DNA from: Sabethes cyaneus
Taxonomy: Eukaryota; Arthropoda; Insecta; Diptera; Culicidae
DNA: 64,000 bases
Direction: 5' to 3'
Assembly: GCF_943734655.1 (NCBI RefSeq)
Contig: NC_071354.1
Location: forward strand, 145,304,642 to 145,368,641
Made by a program: the position numbers and the translations under genes. Position 1 is the first letter of the stretch, and every line of letters begins with the position of its first letter. Under the pieces are notes generated by a model. It was not told where the DNA came from and searched no databases. It saw only the letters and a program-made list of their open reading frames with translations. Shown piece by piece: positions 1 through 9,679 of this stretch.

Positions 1-367
1 TTATGTGAACATTTGAAATGATTGTTTTTATTGGCGATGGAATGAGGTTTCAGTGTTATGTCTGTTAGTCTGTGGTTAAACTCTACTTAACCGTCTAGTT
101 AGCTTCGAGTACGATGCTGGTCTAACAAGCAAGTCGTCGTATGCTAGAATCTCGGCTAAATAGGTGGAGCTGTTAGATAGAGTCAATAAGATTTTTTCAT
201 TAGCCCCGTAACTATCCTGTAAACTCTAACAGACGGCCGCGAAGTCTGTCGATGAAGATGGGCCGAGTCTTAGAAAGACGTTTAAACCCAAGGCACAGAC
301 TAACAGACGTAACACTGAAGCCTCATTCCATCGCCAATAAAAACGATCATTTCAAATGTTCACATAA
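1..367. repeat. 74-bp inverted repeat pair, MITE-like element (left end may be cut by the window)
   Basis: Positions 1-74 are the reverse complement of 294-367 with about three mismatches, all of transition type. The arms share AGTGTTACGTCTGTTAGTC-type sequence and flank a tRNA-like SINE. A third partial copy of the inner arm motif lies at 577-599. This is the architecture of a non-autonomous inverted-repeat element. The outer left boundary and any target duplication cannot be seen because the window begins at the arm. Confidence 0.65.
108..250 (+). repeat. tRNA-like SINE copy 1
   Basis: This stretch shares a recurrent pattern with 3240-3433 (reverse) and 60720-60855 (forward): a GATGCTGG-type head, a degenerate B-box-like GAATCTCGGC, AGTCAATA(A/G)GAT, (A/C)TAGCCC(C/A)G, CTGTA(A/C)ACTCTAA, and a GGC(C/T)GCGAAGTCTGT stretch. 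Three dispersed copies with a Pol III-like box suggest a tRNA-derived SINE. The family name is not known to me. It sits between the arms of the inverted repeat. Confidence 0.6.
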
Positions 368-664
368 GCCAAGACTCAAACAACAGTCGCTGCGCGAGAA
401 CGCCGCTCGCTTGCACTGGCGCTGTTGTCAGGTAATATACAAGTAAATTTATAGCATTGCTAAATTTATAGCAAGCTGCTTTGCGTAGCGCGAAGACTGC
501 ACTAGGTGATGCTAGTGTTTTTTTCCAAGTTTTGGGGGTGTCATTGAAACCATGTTTTGTTAGAAAATTTGTTCGAAGTGTTACGTCTGTTAGTCTGTGC
601 CCAAGGCTTTACTTGTTTAAACTCTACTCGTGATATTAATACCTACGAGAAGAAATCCATCCAA
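368..664. other. No gene seen; degenerate repeat sequence
   Basis: AT-rich sequence with no convincing reading frame. It contains an isolated copy (577-599) of the 23-bp motif found in both arms of the neighbouring inverted repeat, so it is probably decayed repeat DNA. Confidence 0.5.
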
Positions 665-666
665 GA

Positions 667-840
667 TTGCTGATCTTCAGTTCGTGTCGTGTTGATGTCA
701 GTGCCGGTGATCATCAGTATGCCAAAATGCACGAACCTGTCTACCACTTTCGATACCATTCCAAAAGACCGAATTGTAGATGGGAAGCTGATATTTGTAT
801 CCTTGGGGCCTCTTCGTCGCATGTATTTTGTCTTCGACCT
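667..840 (-). pseudogene. RTE-type LINE reverse transcriptase scrap (thumb region)
   Basis: Read on the minus strand, one open frame gives SKTKYM, then a spacer, then VVDRFVHFGILM. This matches the TKTKYM...VVDEFVYLGTLV block that follows the FADD motif in the better-preserved LINE at 18438-21425. Only about 55 residues survive, without palm motifs or ends. It lies in opposite orientation to the next LINE scrap, so these are separate fragments. It is non-functional. Confidence 0.7.
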
Positions 841-988
841 ATTGATAACAAGTTGATTGATAACAACTCTACTGGCCTTCAGTTTATGGACAACATCTAA
901 ATCTCTCTAAATATGTTTCTCGCCATATTTTGGAAGTACCTGCCGCATTGCCCGTGGTGGCTCAGGCAGCAGTGGAAGCAGTCCTTCG

Positions 989-1170
989 ATGGGCGATGTA
1001 ACAGAAGGAAATGAAACGGAACTTAACCTAGGACTGCCTACAAACGATAACAGCATGTCGGCTCTCGATCTCGAAAAGATACGGAGAACAATCGGTCTGC
1101 TGAAAAAACTGAAGAATAATAAAGCTGTTGGCAATAACCGACTTCCGGCAGACTTACTTACGTCCGCCGG
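989..1170 (+). pseudogene. RTE-type LINE scrap at the start of the RT domain
   Basis: The frame contains a leucine-rich helix followed by LKNNKAVGNNRLPADLL. This corresponds to the conserved LKNNKA-G-DG-PAELL segment at the N-terminus of RTE-clade reverse transcriptases (compare 19800-19935, minus strand). Nothing downstream continues the domain. The frame runs into a purine-rich GGGAAA repeat at about 1185-1225 that belongs to the tail of an oppositely oriented LINE. It is a dead 5'-truncated or interrupted copy. Confidence 0.7.
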
Positions 1171-1184
1171 TCCGGCAGAACAAA

Positions 1185-1357
1185 GGGATGAGGGAAAAGG
1201 GAAAGGGAAGGGAAAGGGAACAAAGGGATCAGAGATCTCCACTGCTGACGGTTACCCGCCATAGCTTTTACCTGTCGCCAGGACAGGCTCTCACCTACAG
1301 CCTGGATGTCGTTGGCTAGGTTGCGTCGCCATGAGCCTCTGGGTCTACCTTTTCACC
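1185..1357 (-). pseudogene. RTE LINE C-terminus, part 2 (split by the 1361-8473 insertion)
   Basis: The minus-strand frame reads GRPRGSWRRNLANDI, then SLSWRQVKAMAGNRQQWRSL. This is the conserved C-terminal tail of RTE-type reverse transcriptases. It is the direct continuation of the minus-strand fragment at 8477-8880, which stops at REALDWNP just before the inserted element. The 3' side runs into a (CCCTTT)-like simple repeat, as expected for RTE elements, which end in short tandem repeats rather than poly(A). Removing the insertion and one ACT copy puts the two halves in one frame at the usual spacing. Confidence 0.8.
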
Positions 1358-1360
1358 ACT

Positions 1361-2413
1361 GCACAGTGGTCCAGGAGACAATTTTAGGCGGAAATTAAGG
1401 TTTCTAGCCTAAAATTGACTTTCCAGACAAAACTTGTGTTCGACAAAGTTGTTGCATGTAAAAAGGCGCTCATTTGGGTGCTATCAAATTTTAGGGTGGT
1501 TCTTATTTTCAAACAAATCGAAAATCTAACTTTTTTATTTTGAAAATTAGAAGTAAACATTGTAGTAGTAGATCTGTTAATTTCAAGCAATTTGAAAAAA
1601 AAAAAAAAATTTGTTGTATCTCTTCAATTGACTGATTTGGAGCCATTTTTCTGAATCGATTTAGGGTGACTCTTAAAAAAAACGGTTTTTTCGTTGTAAC
1701 TTTTTAATAGCGAAATTCTCGTGAATGTTGTCTTCAGATGACTTTTAGAACTCTTGAAGACAAAAGTTTTGCAGCATAGAGCGTGCTTATACATTAATCC
1801 AATCGTGAGTAATTAGCGTTTTTATTTATAAAATACGCCTTTTTCAAATGTTGATATTTTTAATGGGGGCAAACCAAAAAAATATTTTTTGATGGCATTT
1901 TGAAGGGCTTACTTTGCTGTTTACTATATACACGACTTGAAAATATGTAATTTTTTTATCTCGAATAAATTAAATTTGAAAACATCAAGTTTTACATATA
2001 ACTGAACGCTTTTGAATCTAAATTTGGATACAAGCATGAACTAGCAGGTACTAAATTGCATAAAGATGGGTTTTTTGGTTCAAACATTATTCCAGTGTAA
2101 CAAAAAAATACCTTTCTTCAATATTTCTTTTATTGAAAGCATCTGCAATGCTTCGTTTTTTGGCAACTAGTCAAGGCGTATATATTTCGTGACTTTTTTG
2201 AACAGCGTGACTTTTTACAGAATTACCCATAAAAATTACAAGATTTTCAGAGTTATCAAACACTTTTATTGATTTATTTATTTGCTTCAATTGTGGCCTG
2301 ACTATTGTATGCGGTTGTTTATGTACTAATGTTTGAAACTATTGATTTTCAGTATTTCAATTAACTTGAGATACTGAATGCGCCTCCCATGTGCCCTCGA
2401 TGTAAGACGCTGG
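1361..2413 (+). repeat. Left long terminal inverted arm
   Basis: Continuous arm of about 1.05 kb. It preserves the pre-insertion state of the right arm at two sites: GTCACGAAATATATACG (reverse of about 2170-2190) where the TA element entered, and GATTGGATTAATG (reverse of about 1790-1805) where the TTAA element entered. The arm is therefore an internal empty-site control. Confidence 0.9.
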
Positions 2414-3415
2414 AGAGGATGTTAGATTTGATGCCAACCAAAATTGATAAAATGTTGGTCACAAGAAAAATGTTCTTCACCATGGTTAACACTAAAATAC
2501 TACTAAAGAACGCTTACCAGTTGGGCATGAAGACACTTATTTACCTGAAAAGTGTCAAAGAAAAACGTTGAAGTCAAATACCGCGGCATAAGGCAAAATA
2601 ATAAGGCATTCGTTAGTTCCAATCGGGATGTTTTCCGAAGAAGCTAGGGAGTGTAGAAACAAGAGCATTTGGAAGTGGGGAGACGATCATGCAAGGAATT
2701 TCAATCACAGAGAACAGACTACCAGGCTCGAAGAAAGTAGTTGATTTTTTGTGTGTAAAATTTGTCGGTGGCGCCCTCCATAACTAATTTGCCAAACGCA
2801 TAATAATATGCATTCACCATTTCCAATATTACATCGTGCTGTAGTTACATATTAGCGATGGCAGTGACATCATGTTTCAGATTGCCACTTATTGCTCGAG
2901 GGGTGTCGAGGCATTACGCGTTGCTTCATTAAAGCCTTTTTACACACTTTTTGTTAATTGTATTTTCTATGTTTTCTACCTTAAGAGAAAAAAAATTTGG
3001 AAAATATCTTCAAAAGACTTCTCGTGATTGCTGACCCGGTCACACCCTTGACAAGCAAACGCTCTCCAAAACATTCGGAACTTGCTCTCAAGGAATATGT
3101 TCGACATTTAATCCTGTAATTTATTATTCGTGTATAATATTTTATCTCTTTATTAACTAAAATTCAGAAATGCTTGAAATATGTAAAAAATTAATTTTAA
3201 TTATAATGTCAGTTCTTGCCTTTTATATTAATTGACAATATAAAGCAAAGCCTAGGTGCTACATTCCGTTATCGAAACTTGACCTTCCAGTTTTTTACAA
3301 CAGACTTCGCAGCCAGTTGTTAGAGTATAGAATTGCGGGGCTAGAGCTATGATCCTATTGACTCCAACAACCTCTCCCAGCCAAGATTCAAGCGTACGAT
3401 GACTGGCTTTTTAAA
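2414..3415. other. Spacer of the long-arm element
   Basis: About 1 kb between the arms. A 60-codon frame starts in the left arm at 2389 but resembles nothing I know. The spacer holds a dispersed repeat (2706-2834) and a reverse SINE copy (3240-3433). No transposase motif is seen. Confidence 0.6.
2706..2834 (+). repeat. Dispersed repeat, copy 1 of 2
   Basis: Shares CACAGAGAA-AGACTA-CAGGCTCGAAGAAA, a GATTTTTTG tract, GCCAAACGCAT and CCAATATTAC in the same order with 26077-26190. The two copies are diverged and of slightly different length. The type is unknown. Confidence 0.65.
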
Positions 3416-3433
3416 CCAGCGTCTTACATCGAG
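3240..3433 (-). repeat. tRNA-like SINE copy 2
   Basis: On the minus strand it begins GATGTAAGACGCTGG, has a B-box-like CGCTTGAATCTTGGC, then GTCAATAGGATCATAG, CTAGCCCCGCAATT and GGCTGCGAAGTCTGTTG, and ends near GCACCTAGGCTTTGCTTT. This is the most complete of the three copies in the window. Its first 15 bases are also present at the inner end of the left arm (about 2399-2413), so the long palindrome reaches into the SINE. Confidence 0.65.
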
Positions 3434-3941
3434 GGCACATGGGAGGCGCATTCAGTATCTCAAGTTAATTGAAATACTGAAAATCAATAGTTTCAAACAT
3501 TAGTACATAAACAACCGCATACAATAGTCAGGCCACAACTGAAGCAAATAAATAAATCATTAAAAGTGTTTGATAACTCTGAAAATCTTGTAATTTTTAT
3601 GGGTAATTCTGTAAAAAATCACGCTGTTCAAAAAAGTCACGAAACATATGAGCCGCTCCGAATTATAGTGGTCTATAGACCATTTAGTTAATTTTACAGG
3701 AGACACAATTGTCTAAAAAACTCTATAATAAATTCTATACAATTATGTTCTCCAAACCAAGTGTTCTAATGTGTAGTGTATAAAGTGATTCAACATGAGA
3801 ATACATAAAAATCCCAACTTTTGTCAAACTATACGATTTATTCACACCAATGTACATAGACCACTATGATTTCATATATTTTTTCACCGTTTTCCCCAAA
3901 GCGTTCCGCAATATAGTGGTCTATATCCATGGGATTTGTAA

Positions 3942-4203
3942 ATGGCTGTATCTTGCGCTGCTGACCGGCTAGCAAGTTGCGGTTTTCGGGAAGGTTATTC
4001 AAATGACTACCAGCTTTAGGGTGGTATGGAAAATAGCGCAGAATTGTCTCACTACGTGGCGAAAGTGTATATGTAATATTCATATACAGGCTGTATTTTG
4101 CGCCGCTGACTATCTAGAAAGTTGCGGTCTTCGGGAAGGTTATCCCAATGACTACCAGCTTTAAGATAATAATATCAAAATAGTACAGAATTATCTCACT
4201 ACT
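3942..4203 (+). repeat. Two tandem ~115-bp repeats, 147-bp period
   Basis: GGCTGTAT(C/T)TTGCGC through ATTGTCTCACTAC at 3942-4053 recurs at 4089-4203 with about 15 differences. Both contain TCGGGAAGGTTAT and GACTACCAGCTTTA. It lies inside the TA element. Confidence 0.75.
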
Positions 4204-4427
4204 ACAAGGCTATGAGAAATAGTTCACTTCAGCACTCAATTTTTTTTCTCTAGCTACGTTAACTGGCTGTAAAAAATCCATCTACCATCTATTAATGGTA
4301 CTTCTAAGACGGCCAGAAAAATCCCACCAACTCACTTAATCTGTTGGTCTCAGTCACGTGAACATATTCCCAATTACTTTCTAAATATTTTGCACGATTC
4401 ATGAAAAAATGTATAATCAAATAAAAT

Positions 4428-4561
4428 TCGGTACCATCTTTTCAAAATGGCCAATCTGCAAAATGTAAACAAACCGAGTGAGGGTTTTCTGCTGGACTAG
4501 CATAGGAAACACTGTTTACACTTTGCAGATTGGCCCTTTTGAAAAGTTGGTGCCGAATTGT
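4428..4561. repeat. Imperfect foldback, ~48-bp arms
   Basis: AATTCGGTACCATCTTTTCA and the following GGCCAATCTGCAAAATGTAAACA pair with the reverse complement at about 4512-4561. The loop is about 35 bp. Probably a small MITE nested in the TA element. Confidence 0.7.
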
Positions 4562-5424
4562 TCGACTTAAGAATAAAATTTGACTGTAATTTTTGTAATC
4601 TTGGTTTGAAGTTGACTATAGGCGCCCTTATCCAAACACATTACAGGATGAAATTTTCCTTCGGTGTTTACTATGAAGCAGAACATTCTATAGACATTTA
4701 CTATGATTACCCTGATAATTGGTATTTTCTGAATCACTCGAATACGGGTTTTCTGCACCAGGAAATCTTTTTGTGTATTGATTGTGTATGGTATCTTAAA
4801 TGCAGAACTCGGATTTTGTAATACAATTAAACTTATAATGTTTCAAAAAGTAAACTGTCACAGAGATAAGGTTTTCAGTGTTTCTGCATAAATTACACGA
4901 ATTACTAATACTTAAAAATCGTGATTGCCCTACCTAGACAGTGGTTCGACTCTAACGATATTATTTTAAACTAAGTTGTTTTCCATGGACAGTTTCCGGG
5001 AGTTATATTTTCATGCATTCTTTCATTATTTATTTTTATTGCTACACTGTTACACTTAGATTTGTGTAAGAATACATCTTATTAAAGTTTCCAAACGATT
5101 TTATATCTAAATACTTTAACTAGACTATTTTCAACATATAGAGGGTAAACTTGAAGCGGATCAGTACATTTCACTACTCTGAGTAATTTCATATTCGTTT
5201 GAATGAAAAATTATCTCATACGCTTTTGTTCGAATTGCAATTCAAATTTACCCTGTACTATATTGAAAATAATGTTAAAATATAAAATAATATTGAATTA
5301 TTTGAAAATGGGTCATTCCACGTCAAGTGACCAAGAAAAAAAAACTTATAATGGACCTTCTTGGATTTTTACCAAATTCGGTCAGAATTCCAAGTCTGAT
5401 GCCCCTTTTTATAAGCACAAACCG

Positions 5425-5534
5425 TCCCAAGTACCAATGTTAGTTTTATTGCACTCTTATTGCGGTTTTTAAGACCAAAATTGATCATATAAAACATCAT
5501 AAGAGTGTTATAAAACCTAAATTGTTACTTGGGC
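5425..5534. mobile_element. ~110-bp hairpin MITE, copy 1
   Basis: Near-palindromic: CCCAAGTA(C/A)CAAT...GTTTTATTGCACTCTTAT pairs with CATAAGAGTGTTATAAAAC...ATTGTTACTTGGGC. The same family lies at 41104-41212 inside an R1 LINE. The centre includes AAGACCAAAATTGATC. The transcript would fold as one long hairpin. Confidence 0.75.
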
Positions 5535-5544
5535 TGTTTTCGTC

Positions 5545-6178
5545 AAATCCATTTATTTTCTTTTGCTTGTATCTCCGAAAACATTAAGTTTAGAAAGGCC
5601 CTATTCTCACATTTTCAAAGAAAATTGCCCAATGAATTTGAAAAAATAGTATATTTTTAGTATCAATGCTGCCAAATATTTTTCGATTCGATTTAAAAAC
5701 TAAATTTCTATTTTTCTCCCAATGAATACAATTTGATCTCAAAAATTCCAACTCCATCGTATTTCCTAGATTTTTTATATAAAAATCAATAAAAAATTGA
5801 CAGTGTTGCCAAATTCCAAAATTTAAATTAAAAAGTTGGCAACAATGCTCAGGAAAATGTTACTACATACTGTTACATGCTTTAACAATATGGCATAGAG
5901 ACTCACTGCTTCATGAAAAAAATATTCGACAAAAAAAAAATAAAAAAATCTGTGGAATACGATGGAGTTGAAACTTTTGAGATTAAAATGTATTCATTGA
6001 GAGAAAAACAGAACTTTAGTTTTCAAATGGAATTAAAAAATATTTGGCAACACTGGTGCTAAAAAATACTACTTTTTTCGAATTTCTTGGGCAATTTTCT
6101 TTGAAAATGTGAAAATAGTATTCTTCCAGACTTAATATTTCCGGAGATATAAAAAAAGAAAACTAGCGGATTTGACGA
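5545..6178. repeat. Inverted repeat, ~230-bp arms
   Basis: Arms at about 5545-5770 and 5945-6178. The left contains TTTTCAAAGAAAATTGCCC and AACTCCATCGTATTCC. The right contains GGGCAATTTTCTTTGAAAA and GGAATACGATGGAGTT. The spacer is about 170 bp. It makes up much of the right half of the TA element. Confidence 0.75.
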
Positions 6179-6939
6179 ATACAAGGCTTTTACTGATTAG
6201 GGGTGGGGGGGGGTGTCTCCCATAGAAGGAGGGGGAGTCCAATCGGCACCAATAAAAATAATAGTCGACTTACGCCTATTGACTACTTTCACTCAATGCC
6301 CAAATTATGGGAGTTTTATCTCAATCTCTGTCACAAGTAAGTCCCATGCACATAGACCACTATAATGCGGAACGGAATGGTCATTCTGTTCCGGACCAAA
6401 AATTCATCATGAAAAAAAGCAGGTTGGAAACCTACTATTTTGTAATTTTTAGTGTTTATATAGTACATCTATCGATAATGATGCGATTTATGCAAAAATC
6501 TCATTTTTGACAAAAATGGTCAATAGACCACTATAATTCGGAACGGCTCATATACGCCTTGACTAGTTGCCAAAAAACGAAGCATTGCAGATGCTTTCAA
6601 TAAAAGAAATATTGAAGAAAGGTATTTTTTTGTTACACTGGAATAATGTTTGAACCAAAAAACCCATCTTTATGCAATTTAGTACCTGCTAGTTCATACT
6701 TGTATCCAAATTTAGATTCAAAAGCGTTCAGTTATATGTAAAACTTGATGTTTTCAAATTTAATTTATTCGAGATAAAAAAATAACATATCTTCAAGTCG
6801 TGTATATAGTAAACAGCAAAGTAAGCCCTTCAAAATGCCATCAAAAAATATTTTTTTGGTTTGCCCCCATTAAAAATATCAACATTTGAAAAGGGCGTAT
6901 TTTATAAATAAAAACGCTAATTACTCATGATTGGCTTAA

Positions 6940-8034
6940 GGTGAAATTAGTGATCATTAAGATATCATCATTTTATATTGGTATTGTTTTGCGAATAGAA
7001 TGGAAACTGTAAGCGACAAATAACCAAACGCATTGTGTGGGTACATGCAGTTTGACGAGAAATGTTATTAAAAAACGGGAGTATTGTATAACATATGATG
7101 AACATTTCAGCTAAAGTCACGCGAGAGCTTAACACAAAATTCGCTGGTATTCTTTACCCAACGTAATGTTGCCATATCTTCCGTTAGATTTCTTTACTAC
7201 ATGTCGAAAAAGCCACTATCTTAGTATGTTGTATGGCACCACTGGGTTACTACGAGCAAGAGACAAAAGAAAGAATACAAGAATCCCCCTGCCGCATGAA
7301 ATAAATGCACTCTGAAAAATCGATACGTTCATTTACCGGAATGATTTTGGAATCATCTGGTTTGCAGTCGGCATGCATTTCGTCTTATGTTTAAGAATAA
7401 AGTAAATAAAACTTGCCAGATTTTTAGATGGAATGGCTTGTATGAGTAAAAGTCGCTAAAATGCAAATTTTTGGTGAAAAGTTCGGTGGACGAAAACTGC
7501 GCAAGTTTTTACGCCAGTTGTACATACATATTTTTCATAGTGCATGCAGAGTGTCTTTTGCATGCGCAAATGTAGATTAGCTGCTCGTGTGCTTTCATAT
7601 TTTGTAAATTTTTGCCAACTGCGGAGATATATTGACAGAAAGTGAGCCAGATATTGATTTGCAACAATTAAATGTTTCCAACTACTGCTTTTTGAGTGAA
7701 GTGAAGGGCCGATTTTGTTTAAAATATGTAAGTAAAATGCGATACGCGAAGAGGTTAGTATTGTGTGTGTGTTTTATGCTTTATGTTTTATGCTGAGATG
7801 ATGTTGAAGGGCATGTGCACATAAGCAGTTTTTTCACCAGAAAAGCATTTTTGTCGATGGAACTGAGTTGCATATTAAAGATTATCGATAATGTGAGACA
7901 AATAAACATTTATCCTAGCGAATCTACTGTACTACATTTAAAAAATTGCAACTAAAGAGCCATTAAGACCTATTTACTAACACACTCAAAGCAATCATGG
8001 TAGTCATGAAGACATGATGAGGGCTAATTTCTCG
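6940..8034. mobile_element. TTAA-flanked DNA element (piggyBac-type target)
   Basis: Second insertion in the right arm of the long-arm element. TTAA at 6936-6939 and 8035-8038 flanks 1095 bp. The left arm preserves the single-TTAA empty site. The ends are GGTGAAATTAG and its partner CGAGAAATTAG, a short imperfect TIR. Exact TTAA duplication is characteristic of piggyBac-type transposition. The ends are not the usual CCC start and no transposase is seen, so the superfamily call is tentative. Confidence 0.75.
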
Positions 8035-8476
8035 TTAATGTATAAGCACGCTCTATGCTGCAAAACTTTTGTCTTCAAGAGTTCTAAAAGTCATCTGAAG
8101 ACAACATTGACGAGAACTTCGGGCTTAAAAAGTTACAAAGAAAAAACCGTTTTTTTAAGAGTCACCCTAAATCGATTCAGAAAAATGGCTCCAAATCAGT
8201 CAATTGAAGAGATACAACAAAAATTTTTTTTTCAGATTGCTTGAAATTAACAGATCTACAAATTTGACGAACAATGTTTACTTCTAATTTTCAAAATAAA
8301 AAAGTTAGATTTTCGATTTGTTTGAAAATAAGAACCACCCTAAAATTTGATAGCACCCAAATGAGCGCCTTTTTACATGCAACAACTTTATCGAACACAA
8401 GTTTTGTCTGGAAAGTCAATTTTAGGCTAGAAACCTTAATTTCCGCCTAAAATGGTCTCCTGGACCACTGTGCACT

Positions 8477-8880
8477 GTACTTACGGATTCCAGTCGAGTG
8501 CTTCTCTGCAGATCTCGTTCGCTCTTTTCCTCAAGGTATGTCCGATCCACTTCCACCTACGTTTACGAATTTCTGCTGCTATCGGCCGTTGATGACATCG
8601 ACGATGGAGTTCCTCATTAGAAATCCAGTTGTCAGGCCACCTGGCACGAATTATATATTGCAGGCACCGATTAAGTAATACCTACCGTTTTTGCGTTGTC
8701 TCCGCTGAGATGCACCACGTTTCGCAGGCATTTTAACATTTGAGTTAAAAATTCGGGGTTTCGTATGTATAGTGATCTGGTTTGAGCGCCAAATATTTCG
8801 CTTGGTACCACCATCGGGCGTTGTTTGGCTACCAAGATATTGAGAGGCTCAACTTGTTGCCCCGCTGCACATAAGAAGGA
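8477..8880 (-). pseudogene. RTE LINE thumb/C-terminus, part 1 (continues at 1357)
   Basis: The minus-strand frame reads SQYLGSQTTPDGGTKRNIW, TKPRIFNSNVK, CETWCISAETTQK, a nonsense codon, then NRCLQYIIRARWPDNWIS, EELHRRCHQRP and WKWIGHTLRKRANEICREA. These are consecutive conserved blocks downstream of the RT palm in RTE-type LINEs. There is at least one frameshift or deletion in the SNVK-CETW region. The palm (YADD) side is missing beyond about 8880. Its C-terminal remainder lies 7.1 kb away at 1185-1357, separated only by the long-arm element. An 84-codon frame here (8671-8925) is an out-of-frame shadow. Confidence 0.85.
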
Positions 8881-9659
8881 CTCCATATAAAGTAGCGGCC
8901 AAAATTGCCGAATGTAAAATTTCACATTTTAGCACATGCTTAAACGCGGTTTTGTAGTAAATTGTCTATATTTTTATGATTCGCGAATAAAATTTTGATA
9001 GAAAAAAAATATGATGTAAAAATAAGCTGTCAAAGTTGCCCATTTCAAAAGTTTGAAAAATAGGTCATTTTAAAAAAGTCAAAAAATTAAATACTTATCG
9101 CGGGTGTAAATATTATTGTTATATATCATTTTAAAACTGATACCTTAGCCTATCAAAAAATGAAATGAAAACAAATTTAAACTCAATGAGGTGCGCGATA
9201 GGCTACTTATAATAAAAATGAAATTCTCATAAACTTTAATCAAAAAAACAACTCTTGTCGCCTCTTGTCGCCGCAGTTTCTAACAGTGCGTCTGAAAGCT
9301 CGAAGTATTTTGTATCAAAACATGAATTGAAAGTTTGCTATAATTTGACGTTTTCCGAAAAAAAATAATTTTAAAATTGTCATATTTTTAGCAAGTCTTT
9401 AAAATTTTAAGTACCCTTTCAACAAATTTGATTATCTTTGTTACTAAATTTATTTAGTACCTGAAGAGAGTTTCAATGAGAAAATGGGAGAGTGCCTGCG
9501 AGAAAAAATTTTTTTTTTGTCAAGCAAACATTTATATCGGACACATTTGATAATTTTTCCCCAAATCACCCTAAATATGAGTTCTTATAAGTTTAAATCA
9601 TTTCTTTTGTAACAAATATAACCTAGAATAAATTTGAAACTAAAAAATAATTTTGGCCA
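8881..9659. other. No gene seen
   Basis: AT-rich sequence with poly-A/T runs and no frame or repeat that I can support. Confidence 0.5.
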
Positions 9660-9679
9660 AAAATTGCAATTTTCCGACT

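Larger units (their letters stand above)
3649..6550. mobile_element. TA-flanked DNA element with TGAGCCG ends and five copies of an end-derived motif
   Basis: Inserted in the right arm of the long-arm element. The TIRs read TGAGCCG(C/T)TCCGAATTAT and continue AGTGGTCTAT(A/T)GACCATT, flanked by TA at 3647-3648 and 6551-6552. The left arm at about 2170-2190 shows the uninserted sequence, so the boundaries are well supported. The ATAGACCACTAT...CGGAACG motif recurs near 3857, 3900-3930 and 6350-6372 as well as at both ends. TA duplication suggests a Tc1/mariner-type non-autonomous element. No transposase frame is seen. Confidence 0.85.
1361..8473. mobile_element. DNA element with ~1-kb terminal inverted repeats and 3-bp ACT target duplication, carrying two nested insertions
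   Basis: The ends are GCACAGTGGTCCAGGAGAC and its reverse complement, flanked by ACT at 1358-1360 and 8474-8476. The left arm (1361-2413) pairs with right-arm pieces 3416-3646, 6553-6935 and 8039-8473. The interruptions are a TA-flanked element (3649-6550) and a TTAA-flanked element (6940-8034). Without them the element would be about 3.1 kb with a spacer of about 1 kb. It interrupts an RTE frame, and removal with one ACT restores the frame. No transposase is recognisable, so it is non-autonomous. A 3-bp target site occurs in Harbinger and some CACTA elements, but I cannot assign the superfamily. Confidence 0.85.

Noticed and set aside
8671..8925. 84-codon minus-strand frame
   Set aside because: It is out of frame with the RTE blocks (QYLGSQTTPDGG, CETWCISAETTQK) that occupy the same DNA.
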